A DNA stretch of 52,384 nt from Bhargavaea changchunensis (lineage in GTDB: Bacteria; Bacillota; Bacilli; Bacillales_A; Planococcaceae). A program made the position numbers and the translations under genes. Below are positions 8,723-16,365 of this stretch, in pieces (position 1 is the first letter of the stretch; the number at the start of each line of letters is the position of its first letter). The stretch is from positions 1-52,384 of the forward strand of contig NZ_JBHTCT010000029.1 of assembly GCF_042665595.1 (NCBI RefSeq), given 5' to 3'. The notes below the pieces were generated by a model. That model worked only from the letters and a program-made list of their open reading frames with translations. It made no database searches and was not told the origin of the DNA.

Positions 8723-10111
8723 TCATTTCAGAAATCGTTTGATCAGTTTTAGCCGGTTGCCATACGGCGGGAAGGCAATTCTCACCGGAAAGGCCGTTCC
8801 CCGTTTCAGAATGCCTTTTTCATGAGTGAACGCATCGAACCCGTATTTGCCGTGATAGCTGCCGATACCCGAAGGGCCCGCACCGCCGAATGGCAATGCC
8901 GTATTGCCGACATGGGACAAGGCGTCATTGATGCATCCGCCGCCGAATGGCAACTCAGACAGAAAGTAATCCATCGCATCCCGGTTTTCTGAAAACAGAT
9001 AAGCGGCAAGCGGCTTGGGACGCTCGCGTATCGACCGGATCACCGCGGCCAAACTGAAGTAGCCATAGACCGGAAGTATCGGGCCGAAGATCTCTTCTTC
9101 CATCACCCGGTTTCCTGCTGGCGGACTGTCAACCACTGTCGGTTGGATATAAAGTGTATCACGGTTCATTTGTCCCCCGGTTACGACCCGGCCGCGTTCC
9201 TCATCGATCATCTCCCTGAGTCTGTCAAACTGACGCTCATCTACAATCCTTGCATAATCAGGAGATTGCGCCGGATCAACCCCATAGAAGCCTCTGATTG
9301 CCTCTTTCAATTCTTCAAGGAACTCGTCTTTCACAGATTGATGGACGAGACAATAGTCCGGGGCGACACAGGTTTGTCCTGCATTTGTGAATTTCGCCCA
9401 GGCAATACGTTCCGCTGCTGTCCGCAGATCTGCCGTCTGATCGACGATGGCGGGACTTTTGCCGCCCAGCTCAAGGACAACAGGTACAAGCCGCTCGGCA
9501 GCAGCCTTCATGACGATCGAACCGACCTTGGCGCTGCCTGTAAAGAACATAAAGTCAAACGGAGCGTGAATCAGAGCGGAAGTCTCTTCCTTGCCCCCTT
9601 CCACGACTGCCACATATTCAGGAGGAAATGTCTCTGCAATCATGTCTCGGATGACGGCAGACACGTTCGGTGTCGTCTCGGAAGGCTTCAGGACAGCGGT
9701 ATTGCCGCCTGCAATCGCTGCAGCAAGCGGTTCGATGACGAGCTGGAACGGATAGTTGAACGGACCGATGATCAGCACCGTCCCCCATGGCTCCCGGATG
9801 ACGAAGCTTTTTCCCGGCTGGAAATGCATCGGCGTCTTTTTCGGTTCCGGCTTCATCCAATCTCCGATGCTGGAAGCCATTTCCCGGATACTGGATAAAA
9901 CAAAGCCGATCTCTGTCATGTAAGATTCGAATTCGCTTTTGCCAAGATCGTACGCCAGAGCATCCGAAATGTCTTTTTCCCGATTTTGGATTGCACTGTG
10001 CAGATCCATCAGCCGGTCTTTTCTGAACCGGGCCGTCTTCGTCGTGCCTGTCCAGTAAAAATTCCTCTGACGGGCAACGATGCCGCCAGCCTGCGCCTCC
10101 GTATATGCCAT
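8723..10111 (-). CDS. Aldehyde dehydrogenase, class-3/fatty-aldehyde type (YwdH-like)
   Basis: NAD(P)-dependent ALDHs oxidise aldehydes to acids. The 462-residue length and the absence of a long N-terminal extension match the class-3/fatty-aldehyde subgroup. Seen in order: PWGTVLIIGPFNYP, the FTGSAKVG Rossmann loop, ELGGKSPAIVD with the catalytic general-base Glu, the nucleophile in NAGQTCVAPDYCL, and EEIFGPILPVYGY. ATG at 10111 is preferred because AAAGGAG sits 9 bases before it; a TTG two codons earlier is only 3 bases from that site. It probably has its own transcript. Likely role is detoxification of long-chain or reactive aldehydes; the substrate is unknown. Confidence 0.92.
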   Translation of the reverse strand: MAYTEAQAGGIVARQRNFYWTGTTKTARFRKDRLMDLHSAIQNREKDISDALAYDLGKSEFESYMTEIGFVLSSIREMASSIGDWMKPEPKKTPMHFQPGKSFVIREPWGTVLIIGPFNYPFQLVIEPLAAAIAGGNTAVLKPSETTPNVSAVIRDMIAETFPPEYVAVVEGGKEETSALIHAPFDFMFFTGSAKVGSIVMKAAAERLVPVVLELGGKSPAIVDQTADLRTAAERIAWAKFTNAGQTCVAPDYCLVHQSVKDEFLEELKEAIRGFYGVDPAQSPDYARIVDERQFDRLREMIDEERGRVVTGGQMNRDTLYIQPTVVDSPPAGNRVMEEEIFGPILPVYGYFSLAAVIRSIRERPKPLAAYLFSENRDAMDYFLSELPFGGGCINDALSHVGNTALPFGGAGPSGIGSYHGKYGFDAFTHEKGILKRGTAFPVRIAFPPYGNRLKLIKRFLK

Positions 10112-10477
10112 GTTCAACCACTCCTTTCATTCTTTCTACATCTTATCTCCGGCAGGCATGGATATCAAAACATTAACCGGGTCATCCTAATCCCCTTCGG
10201 ATGACCGGACCTGCTGTATTGTAAATTTTTTATCGAAGCTCATAAACAGCCGGCGTCTCGGGCAACCTTTGGATACGGGCAGGAAAATGCTTGCCGGCCC
10301 GCCATGCATCCCGGCCTCCAGGCGGCGAATATCGCACCTTTCAGTTTCATAAGCTCCTCTTTTCCGGCTAGATAGAAAAATAGGTCTTCCGGCTTGTTTT
10401 GTTCCTCACTCTGTTTCGGATTCCGATCATGCGGGGTATAGAAGATCAAACAACGAAAAGATCAAGGAGGAAATGAC
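10112..10477. other. Gene-poor gap upstream of the aldehyde dehydrogenase
   Basis: About 365 bases hold no convincing gene. An inverted repeat (GGATGACCGG against CCGGGTCATCC with one bulge) at 10177-10208 could form a leader hairpin of the dehydrogenase transcript. Open frames on the minus strand here lack a usable ribosome-binding site. Confidence 0.5.
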
Positions 10478-10621
10478 ATGATGAAACAAGAACAATGGTG
10501 GGATCATATGTTTACGGGAAATCTTGAGATGGGACTTAACCGCGAGCGGCTTACAGAGCTGGAAGAGGAAAACTTCCTTTATTTCTCGGAAGCGGAAGAA
10601 ACCGTCCCGCAGGAGCAATAA
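10478..10621 (+). CDS. Small hypothetical acidic protein (47 residues)
   Basis: I do not recognise this protein. The call rests on a textbook AAGGAGG at 10464-10470, seven bases before two consecutive ATG codons, and on a terminator hairpin 52 bases after the stop. The product begins MMKQEQWWDHMFTGNLEMG and is rich in Glu and aromatic residues, with no signal peptide, membrane segment or cysteine. The middle (NRERLTELEEENFLYFSEAEE) looks helical. It forms its own short transcription unit between the aldehyde dehydrogenase and tRNA-Val. The function is unknown; only the translation signals argue that it is real. Confidence 0.65.
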   Translation: MMKQEQWWDHMFTGNLEMGLNRERLTELEEENFLYFSEAEETVPQEQ

Positions 10622-10672
10622 CTTAGTGACAATGCGATATTTGCCGTCAGCCGGTAATGATGCAGTGCATAC

Positions 10673-10718
10673 ATAAGGACCGTCCAGCGTGCCGACTAGT
10701 CACGGGGACGGTCCTTAT
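10673..10718 (+). terminator. Terminator of the 47-residue small gene
   Basis: A 13-bp perfect stem ATAAGGACCGTCC / GGACGGTCCTTAT with a 20-base loop, following the small gene. The T tract is short (CCATTTG). Confidence 0.65.
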
Positions 10719-10775
10719 CCATTTGTGAATACCAGCGCCCGGTGAAGTCTGAAAAGTTTTACTTTAATGATGCCG

Positions 10776-10804
10776 TTGACTTTCCCTTTCCTGCCTTGTA
10801 TTAT
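10776..10804 (+). promoter_or_regulatory. Sigma-A promoter of tRNA-Val
   Basis: TTGACT (10776-10781), a 17-base spacer and TATTAT (10799-10804) form a strong vegetative promoter whose start point would fall about 37 bases before the mature tRNA. Confidence 0.85.
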
Positions 10805-10847
10805 TGTAAATGTGCTTGAGAGAACAACAAGCAAACATCCCAGAAAT

Positions 10848-10920
10848 GATTCCGTAGCTCAGCTGGGAGAGCGCTACCTTGACAGGGTAGAGGTCGCTGG
10901 TTCGAGCCCAGTCGGAATCA
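10848..10920 (+). tRNA. tRNA-Val (anticodon GAC)
   Basis: The 73 bases fold into a full cloverleaf. The acceptor stem is GATTCCG/CGGAATC, the D stem GCTC/GAGC, the anticodon stem CTACC/GGTAG with loop TTGACAG giving anticodon GAC, and the T stem GCTGG/CCAGT around TTCGAGC. The discriminator is A. CCA is not encoded (the genomic sequence continues ATCACA), so the tail must be added enzymatically. The gene is solitary, with its own promoter and terminator. Confidence 0.97.
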
Positions 10921-10924
10921 TCAC

Positions 10925-10963
10925 AAAAAAAGTCCGATTCCCCCAGGGAACTGGACTTTTTTT
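10925..10963 (+). terminator. tRNA-Val terminator
   Basis: AAAAAAAGTCC pairs with GGACTTTTTTT directly after the tRNA, ending in a seven-T run. Confidence 0.9.
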
Positions 10964-11015
10964 ATTGTCTGTTTGATCTTCTCCAGACGTTCCCCTTGAT
11001 GTGCAATACACAATT

Positions 11016-11243
11016 TCAGTTATGCCCTCTCAAGTATTTCTCATAGGCGATCGCTTCTTCTTCCATTGCAGCTGATAATACCTTATACATCGCAGACAGA
11101 TAAAGGGCGGCAGCCTCTGCATCCCCTGATTGCGCTTTTTCAATTCCGACCGGTATCTCCTCGAGAAGCAGCCCAACTTTCCTGCGTATCCTTTCCCGGC
11201 TATTCCCCAAATAGGTGACAGCCTCCGGGTTTCCTATTTCCAC
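11016..11243 (-). CDS. Hypothetical helical protein (75 residues)
   Basis: I do not recognise the family. The frame begins with GTG, supported by AAGGAG 9 bases upstream. The product (begins MEIGNPEAVTYLGNSRERIR) has no signal peptide, membrane segment or cysteine, and looks all-helical: a central AAALYLSAMYKVLSAAMEEEAIAYEKYLR amphipathic stretch follows an acidic turn. It is transcribed divergently from the STAS gene with about 200 bases between them, and toward the tRNA-Val terminator. A small cytosolic helical bundle is all that can be said. Confidence 0.7.
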   Translation of the reverse strand: MEIGNPEAVTYLGNSRERIRRKVGLLLEEIPVGIEKAQSGDAEAAALYLSAMYKVLSAAMEEEAIAYEKYLRGHN

Positions 11244-11449
11244 GCTCCATATCTCCTTACACTTTTATACTGTCGAACTTATTAGACACGAAAACCAAAT
11301 TCCCTTCAAGAGAGATCATATCAGGCTACGCTTTTCTTTAAGCCCCCAGCCGGTGACTCCTTCTTGCTAAAGATGGCTAATCTGCAGAATTTCCGTATAA
11401 TAGTCATAGATTGATACCACCAAAAATACAGACCAGTGAGGGACCCACG

Positions 11450-11935
11450 ATGAATGATCAACTGACACGGGAAGAAATGCAGCAAATCATCGACCAGCTC
11501 AGAGGACAAGTAGCGGAACTGGAGAATCTGATCAGCCAGATGATGGTTCCGATCATCCCTTCCATCCTGCCGAATACGATCCTGGTCCCATTTTCCGGAG
11601 AACTGACCCCTGAATTTTCACAGGATGTCGTCTCAAAAGTGCTGAACCACGTCGCCACGTCCGGCACGCAAATCGCGATTCTCGACTTTACCGCTCTTTC
11701 CATCGAAAGCCAGAACAGCCTTTCTGTTTTCGGAAGATCGATCGAAGAACTTTCGGCTTCACTAAGCCTGATGGGTATAGAAGTGATCACTGTCGGATTC
11801 ACTCCACATTTCGCACGCGAAGTGGCACTGTCGGGACTGCCATTCGTAAATAAGCTGAAATCATTTTCGACCTTCCGCTCCGCGCTTCAGCATCTGATGA
11901 AAGAACGAGGCATGGAACTGACCGGTGCCAACTGA
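11450..11935 (+). CDS. STAS-domain protein, RsbR/stressosome-like
   Basis: The 161-residue protein has a short coiled-coil-prone N-terminus (about residues 1-32, QIIDQLRGQVAELENLISQM) followed by a STAS domain starting at PIIPSILPNTILVPFSGEL. STAS domains of this type occur in RsbR paralogues, the stressosome scaffold that relays stress to sigma-B. The usual phospho-site region VPVVDT is replaced by LSIESQ, so Ser may take the role of the acceptor Thr. Unlike RsbR there is no N-terminal globin-like sensor domain. The start at 11450 is preferred over an upstream frame because GAGGG precedes it. Stressosome membership is inferred. Confidence 0.85.
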   Translation: MNDQLTREEMQQIIDQLRGQVAELENLISQMMVPIIPSILPNTILVPFSGELTPEFSQDVVSKVLNHVATSGTQIAILDFTALSIESQNSLSVFGRSIEELSASLSLMGIEVITVGFTPHFAREVALSGLPFVNKLKSFSTFRSALQHLMKERGMELTGAN

Positions 11936-11946
11936 AGAATATTAAA

Positions 11947-11978
11947 AGAACCCCTGCAGATTTTTCTGCAGGGGTTCT
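11947..11978. terminator. Convergent terminator between STAS and TRAP genes
   Basis: AGAACCCCTGCAG / CTGCAGGGGTTCT, a perfect 13-bp stem, stands between the two convergent genes and probably serves both. Confidence 0.85.
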
Positions 11979-11982
11979 GCTG

Positions 11983-13998
11983 TCATGATGTGGCGGAAAC
12001 AGGTTCCTTTCCGTCTTTGTTCCTCGTCATGTACTGGATGGCCAGCATGACAACAAACAGGATAAATCCGAATACATCGGTCATGCCCTCAGGTATGATC
12101 AGCAGGGCACCGGCAGCAAGCGTGATGATCCGCTCGATCCAGTTCAGCTTCTTATACCAGTAGCCGACAAGGCCAGCACTGAGTGCATACATCCCTGTCA
12201 ATGCCGTAAGCGTGACCCAGGCGATTTCAAGCACCGAAGCATCAACCATGAGCATCGCCGGGTTGTAGACGAACATATACGGGATGATGAACGCCGCAAT
12301 CGCCAGCTTGGATGCATTGATCCCGGTTCGGATCGGGTCTCCGCCCGATATGCCGGATGCCGCGAAGGCTGCCAGGGCAACAGGCGGAGTGATGTCCGCA
12401 ATGATGCCGAAGTAGAATACGAACAGGTGCGCGGACAATGCTACGACGACAGGAACCGCGGCTCCTGTCGGCTCATCGATCATCAGCAGGGCGATGACCG
12501 CAGGTGCCGCGATGGTCGAGGTGATGACATAGTTTGCGGTGGTCGGTGATCCCATGCCCAGAACGATGGCCGCAAGCATTGTGAAGAAGAGCGTAAGGAA
12601 CAGATGGCCGCCCGATGCGGAGATCAGGCCGTTTGCCAGGCTCAGCCCGAGCCCGGTCTTGACGACGACACCGACAATGATTCCCGCGCAGGCCGTGGCG
12701 GCAGCGACCGCGAGTGCGGAACGCGCACCGTCCACAAGTGCCAAAATGATGTCCTTGAAGTTGAGCCGTGTCTCTTTATCAAACGCGCTGACGACCAGCG
12801 TGAGAACGATTCCCCAGAGCGCTGCCTGCATCGTCGGAATTCCGATCAGCAGGAAGACGATAATTCCGAGAATAGGAAGAAGCAGATAGATTTTTTTAAA
12901 GACTTCTTTACGGTTTGGCATCTGGTCATCCGATAGACCTTCAAGCCCAAGGCGTTTGGCCTCAAAGTGGGTCATGATCCAGATCCCCGCAAAATATAGC
13001 ACGGCGGGGATCGCTGCAGCCTTGGCAATTTCCCAATAAGTGATCCCGCCGATGAATTCGACCATCAGGAATGCTGCCGCACCCATGATCGGAGGCATCA
13101 GCTGACCGCCCGTCGAAGCTGCCGCCTCGACACCGCCTGCGAACTCCTTGCGGTAGCCCAGTTTCTTCATCATCGGAATGGTGTAGGAACCGGAGGTGAC
13201 GACGTTTGCGACAGAGCTCCCGGAAATGGTCCCCTGCAGGGCACTTGAGAATACGGCGACCTTTGCGGGCCCACCCGTCAGCTTCCCGGCAATCGCCACG
13301 GCGAGGTCATTAAAGTACTGGCCGACTCCCGTTTTGACAAGAAAAGCTCCGAACAGGAGGAAGACGAAGATGAATGTGGCCGAGACACCGATCGGCGTAC
13401 CGAGCACTCCGTCTGTTGTATAGAACATCAGCTGGGACAGTGCAGTCAGGTCTTGCCCGCGGTGAGCAAGGAAGCCTGGCCAATAGGGCCCCGTGAATGC
13501 ATAGATCAGGAATGCCGAAGCGATGATCGTGATCGGCAGGCCGACCGCACGGCGCGCAGCCTCGAGCGTCAGCAGGACGGCAATGATGGCGACGGCCATA
13601 TCAAGATCGGTCATTCTGCCGATCCGGAGGACAAGATCCTTGTACATCAGGGGCCAATACAGCCCCACGCCAATTGAAAGCAGGGCAAGGATAATATCAT
13701 AAAAAGGCACTTTGTCTTTCCTGACCATCTTCCGCCGGAACGGGAACAGCAGGAAAATCAGCGACAGCGCGAATCCAAGGTGGACAGAGCGCTGGATATA
13801 GGCCGTGTATTGTCCGAATATGGCTGTGTACAGCTGGAACAGCGAGAATGCCAACAGCCCGATGAACACGATTTTCTTCATGATGCCCTTTACATCACGT
13901 GTGTTTGATTCGGGATCATATTTCTTCAGCAGTTCAAGCTGCTCTTCTTCTGATAACTGGTCATGAAGATTATCCTTCTTGATTTGATTATCCGCCAT
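11983..13998 (-). CDS. TRAP transporter permease, fused 4TM/12TM type
   Basis: The 671-residue protein joins the small (DctQ-like) and large (DctM-like) membrane subunits of a TRAP transporter in one chain: a cytoplasmic N-terminus, several helices from residue 44 on, then the large-subunit core with GGQLMPPIMGAAAFLMVE and GMGSPTTANYVI blocks. TRAP systems import organic anions using an ion gradient and an extracytoplasmic binding protein. It overlaps the DUF1850 gene by 11 bases, with GGGGAG 9 bases before ATG, so the two are translationally coupled. The TAXI binding protein upstream is its receptor. The substrate is unknown; glutamate or C4-dicarboxylates are typical. Confidence 0.95.
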   Translation of the reverse strand: MADNQIKKDNLHDQLSEEEQLELLKKYDPESNTRDVKGIMKKIVFIGLLAFSLFQLYTAIFGQYTAYIQRSVHLGFALSLIFLLFPFRRKMVRKDKVPFYDIILALLSIGVGLYWPLMYKDLVLRIGRMTDLDMAVAIIAVLLTLEAARRAVGLPITIIASAFLIYAFTGPYWPGFLAHRGQDLTALSQLMFYTTDGVLGTPIGVSATFIFVFLLFGAFLVKTGVGQYFNDLAVAIAGKLTGGPAKVAVFSSALQGTISGSSVANVVTSGSYTIPMMKKLGYRKEFAGGVEAAASTGGQLMPPIMGAAAFLMVEFIGGITYWEIAKAAAIPAVLYFAGIWIMTHFEAKRLGLEGLSDDQMPNRKEVFKKIYLLLPILGIIVFLLIGIPTMQAALWGIVLTLVVSAFDKETRLNFKDIILALVDGARSALAVAAATACAGIIVGVVVKTGLGLSLANGLISASGGHLFLTLFFTMLAAIVLGMGSPTTANYVITSTIAAPAVIALLMIDEPTGAAVPVVVALSAHLFVFYFGIIADITPPVALAAFAASGISGGDPIRTGINASKLAIAAFIIPYMFVYNPAMLMVDASVLEIAWVTLTALTGMYALSAGLVGYWYKKLNWIERIITLAAGALLIIPEGMTDVFGFILFVVMLAIQYMTRNKDGKEPVSATS

Positions 13999-14500
13999 TC
14001 ATTTTCACTCCCCTCATCAATTCCAATAGCGACAGTTTTCTTAACTCGAAACGGTAGGAAGATCCCCGTTCAAGAAGTTTCTTCAGGTTATAGTCGCGGC
14101 CGTCATACCGGAATTCCAGATCCGTATCGATATCAGCCACAAAGAGGACAAACGAGTCGATCACACGGTTTTCGTATTCAAGTGTGTAACGGCCGTCCTC
14201 AGCGGTGAAGGTCTCCCCTTCCTCCCCGTGGCCGGGCAAGCCGATCGCCAAATCTTCGTACTCCATCTGCACAAGTCGGATCCGGCGGTCTCCGGTGACT
14301 TCGTAAGTTTCAATCACGTCAGACAGATGGATCGAATGGGTATACCGGATCACGAACCGATCATCTTCCGTCTGCCGTATGTAGTGGATGGCCGGATTTT
14401 CTGATCGGGTTTCTGTGAACACGAAGGCATCCGATAACGGAACAGTCATAATTCCGGCAATAGCTGCAATGAGTACGGCAGCGATGACTACTTTCCGCAT
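13988..14500 (-). CDS. DUF1850 protein associated with TAXI-TRAP transporters
   Basis: DUF1850 proteins occur between the TAXI binding protein and the fused TRAP permease in many genomes, and their function is unknown. The 170-residue product has an N-terminal hydrophobic anchor or signal (KVVIAAVLIAAIAGIMTV) and a beta-rich extracytoplasmic part containing IRYTHSIHLSDVIETYEV, the most recognisable family block. The start at 14500 follows AAGGGGGG; the longer frame lacks a site. Its position suggests an accessory role at the outer face of the transporter. Confidence 0.88.
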   Translation of the reverse strand: MRKVVIAAVLIAAIAGIMTVPLSDAFVFTETRSENPAIHYIRQTEDDRFVIRYTHSIHLSDVIETYEVTGDRRIRLVQMEYEDLAIGLPGHGEEGETFTAEDGRYTLEYENRVIDSFVLFVADIDTDLEFRYDGRDYNLKKLLERGSSYRFELRKLSLLELMRGVKMNGG

Positions 14501-14539
14501 CACGCCCCCCTTCCTGCCGGCCACAGGCAAATAGAACAA

Positions 14540-14574
14540 AGTGAAGCGATGAAGCACGGCTTCATCGCTTCACT
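14540..14574 (-). terminator. Intercistronic hairpin between TAXI and DUF1850 genes
   Basis: A perfect 16-bp stem (AGTGAAGCGATGAAGC and complement) with a 3-base loop sits 18 bases past the TAXI stop. On the minus strand it is followed by TTTGTTCTATTT, so it may be a leaky terminator or an RNA-stabilising structure that raises binding-protein output over the membrane subunits. Confidence 0.75.
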
Positions 14575-14591
14575 GCATGTTGACGGCGAAA

Positions 14592-15587
14592 TCAGTTGCC
14601 GTTCACTTCATCAAAGTATTTTTGTGCACCAGGGTGTACAGGAATACCGATGCCTTCAAGGCCCTTTTCGGCTTTAATCAGCTGGCCTTTTGCATGAGTG
14701 ATCTTGTCTGTGTTTTCATAGATGGCTTTTGTGATGTCATAGACGACATCTTCAGGAATATCGTTCTGGATGACGAGCATCGCACCTACGGATACAGTCG
14801 GAATATCTTCCGTAAGGCCGTAAGTTCCGGATGGGATCGTCTCTTTCGCATAGTACGGATACTTCTCGATCAGCTCATCCGCCTTTGCATCTTCAACAGG
14901 CACAATGTAGACTTGCGTCGTTGCGTTAAGGCCCTCGACCGCGCCCGTAGGTGTGCCCGAAGTGATGAATGCCGCATCGATCTGGCCGGACTGGAGACTT
15001 TCTGTTGATTCGCCGAAGTCCAGGTTCTGCGCATCGATGTCGTCCATTGTAAGGCCGTGGATTTCAAGCAGCTGCTCCGCGTTCGCATACGTACCGGAAC
15101 CCGGTGCGCCAACGGAGATCTTCTTGCCTTTCAGATCATCATAAGACTTGATCCCCGACTTCTCTGTTGTGACAAGCTGGACTGTCTCCGGATAAAGGGC
15201 ACCAAGCGCCGAGACGTTATCGATCGCCTGACCGTCGAACATCAGCTCGCCTTTGTTCGCGTAATAAGCGATATCAGTCTGGACGAAGGCAATTTCAGCC
15301 GTGTCATCCGCAAGCGCAGTCATATTGGCAGCGGATGCCTGCGAGCTTTCGGCTGTTGTTTTGATACCGGTCTCTTCTGAAATGAATTCTGCAAACGATC
15401 CGCCAAGCGGGTAGTATGTCCCTTGTGTTCCGCCGGTCAGGATACTGAGGAATTTGACATCGCTTGATCCTTCATCTCCTCCGCCATCACTGCTGTCGCT
15501 GTCAGCATTTTCGCCGCCCCCACAAGCCGCCAGCATGAATAGCGAGATGATTCCGATGAAAGCCAAGAATCGGAATTTCTTTTTCAT
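14592..15587 (-). CDS. TAXI-family TRAP solute-binding lipoprotein
   Basis: The protein has a lipoprotein signal (MKKKFRFLAFIGIISLFML-AAC, lipid-attached Cys near residue 22), a Gly/Ser/Asp-rich linker, and a two-lobe periplasmic-type binding domain beginning with LSILTGGTQGTYYPLGG, the TAXI signature. As a membrane-tethered receptor it delivers substrate to the fused TRAP permease encoded two genes downstream. The gene opens the operon behind a consensus promoter with a cre-like site. At 331 residues it has the usual family length. Confidence 0.94.
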   Translation of the reverse strand: MKKKFRFLAFIGIISLFMLAACGGGENADSDSSDGGGDEGSSDVKFLSILTGGTQGTYYPLGGSFAEFISEETGIKTTAESSQASAANMTALADDTAEIAFVQTDIAYYANKGELMFDGQAIDNVSALGALYPETVQLVTTEKSGIKSYDDLKGKKISVGAPGSGTYANAEQLLEIHGLTMDDIDAQNLDFGESTESLQSGQIDAAFITSGTPTGAVEGLNATTQVYIVPVEDAKADELIEKYPYYAKETIPSGTYGLTEDIPTVSVGAMLVIQNDIPEDVVYDITKAIYENTDKITHAKGQLIKAEKGLEGIGIPVHPGAQKYFDEVNGN

Positions 15588-15631
15588 GGTTAGTCCTCCC
15601 CTTCTCTATTTAGTTAATCGTGCTAGTTTTC

Positions 15632-15660
15632 ATTCTACTGAGACTATTTTCGCATGTCAA
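15632..15660 (-). promoter_or_regulatory. Sigma-A promoter of the TAXI-TRAP operon
   Basis: Minus-strand TTGACA (15660-15655), exactly 17 bases, then TAGAAT (15637-15632), 45-73 bases upstream of the TAXI start. The -35 is a perfect match to consensus. Confidence 0.85.
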
Positions 15661-15668
15661 CGCTTTCT

Positions 15669-15682
15669 TGGAAACGTTCTCA
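15669..15682. promoter_or_regulatory. cre-like CcpA site upstream of the TAXI-TRAP promoter
   Basis: TGGAAACGTTCTCA matches the cre consensus TGWAANCGNTNWCA with one mismatch. It lies just upstream of the -35, centred about 50 bases before the expected start point, where CcpA usually activates. A second, weaker match (TGTCAACGCTTTCT, two mismatches) overlaps the -35 at 15656-15669. Confidence 0.55.
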
Positions 15683-15684
15683 GC

Positions 15685-16266
15685 TTACTTCGCCCCGTCA
15701 ATATCGCTTTCCGGCGCTGTCTGTTCCGGCGGCAGTTCCTTGAATGTTTCCCCTTTCTCCTCGAGATCCCGCGTGCGATGCGCAATCCGGGACGAAGCGC
15801 AGGCTGCCACGCTCGCGACGAGATCGTCCAGGAACGTATGGACACCGATCCCTTTTTTCGTATCCAGGTGGTTGATGACACCAATTTTGTTTTTGTCCAG
15901 ATGGCCGAATGTCGTCACCGCGATGCTGCCGTACGTATAGACCGCACCAAGTGCGATCGTCTCATCCACTCCGAAAAGACCTTCATCCGAATCGACGATC
16001 GACTGGAGGGGCTCGGACAACTGTTTTTTCTCCGCCAGTACATCAAGCTCGATGCCGACCAGAAGCGCATGCTGAACTTCCCGCTTCTCTAGGACGCTTT
16101 CGACAGACTCGATGCAGTGGGCAAGCTTCAGGCCCTCGTTGTATGGCGCCTGCATCTCATAGACGATTTTTGCAATGGCCTCGATGCTGACCCCGCGGCG
16201 TGTGAGGGCATCTTTCGCAGCTTTTGTAACGGTAGCGGACGGGACTTTCCTGTTGTGGTCAAACAT
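15685..16266 (-). CDS. yutG: PgpA-family protein (phosphatidylglycerophosphatase A-like, YutG-like)
   Basis: The C-terminal half (LDTKKGIGVHTFLDDLVASVAA) and the acidic, metal-binding character match the PgpA/YutG family, which includes phosphatidylglycerophosphate phosphatases. The 193-residue product is longer than B. subtilis YutG as I remember it, mostly through a charged C-terminal tail (EEKGETFKELPPEQ). The N-terminal half (ALTRRGVSIEAIAKIVYEMQ) is the typical family opening. ATG at 16266 is chosen because GAAAGGGG precedes it. It is divergent from yjcH. Whether it acts on phosphatidylglycerophosphate in this organism is not shown by the sequence. Confidence 0.8.
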   Translation of the reverse strand: MFDHNRKVPSATVTKAAKDALTRRGVSIEAIAKIVYEMQAPYNEGLKLAHCIESVESVLEKREVQHALLVGIELDVLAEKKQLSEPLQSIVDSDEGLFGVDETIALGAVYTYGSIAVTTFGHLDKNKIGVINHLDTKKGIGVHTFLDDLVASVAACASSRIAHRTRDLEEKGETFKELPPEQTAPESDIDGAK

Positions 16267-16302
16267 GTCAATTTCCCCTTTCTTTGTTGGACGCATGCAC
16301 AC

Positions 16303-16333
16303 ATTATACCTGCAATATTCAGTATGCTACAAT
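16303..16333. promoter_or_regulatory. Overlapping divergent promoters of yutG-like gene and yjcHGF
   Basis: On the plus strand an extended -10 (TGC-TACAAT, 16325-16333) faces yjcH. On the minus strand TATAAT (16308-16303) with a weak TTGTAG 18 bases upstream faces the PgpA-family gene. The two share sequence, so the transcripts may compete. Confidence 0.5.
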
Positions 16334-16365
16334 TTTATCTAAACGTTCCATGAGGAGGGCATAGC

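Noticed and set aside
10240..10449. Minus-strand open frame of 69 codons between the aldehyde dehydrogenase and the 47-residue gene
   Set aside because: It starts at TTG without a ribosome-binding site; the internal ATG has GAGGAG only three bases away, and the sequence resembles no protein I know.
11364..11401. Promoter of the STAS gene (TTGCTA ... TATAAT)
   Set aside because: The -10 is perfect, but the only -35-like hexamer lies 26 bases away, and no extended -10 is present.
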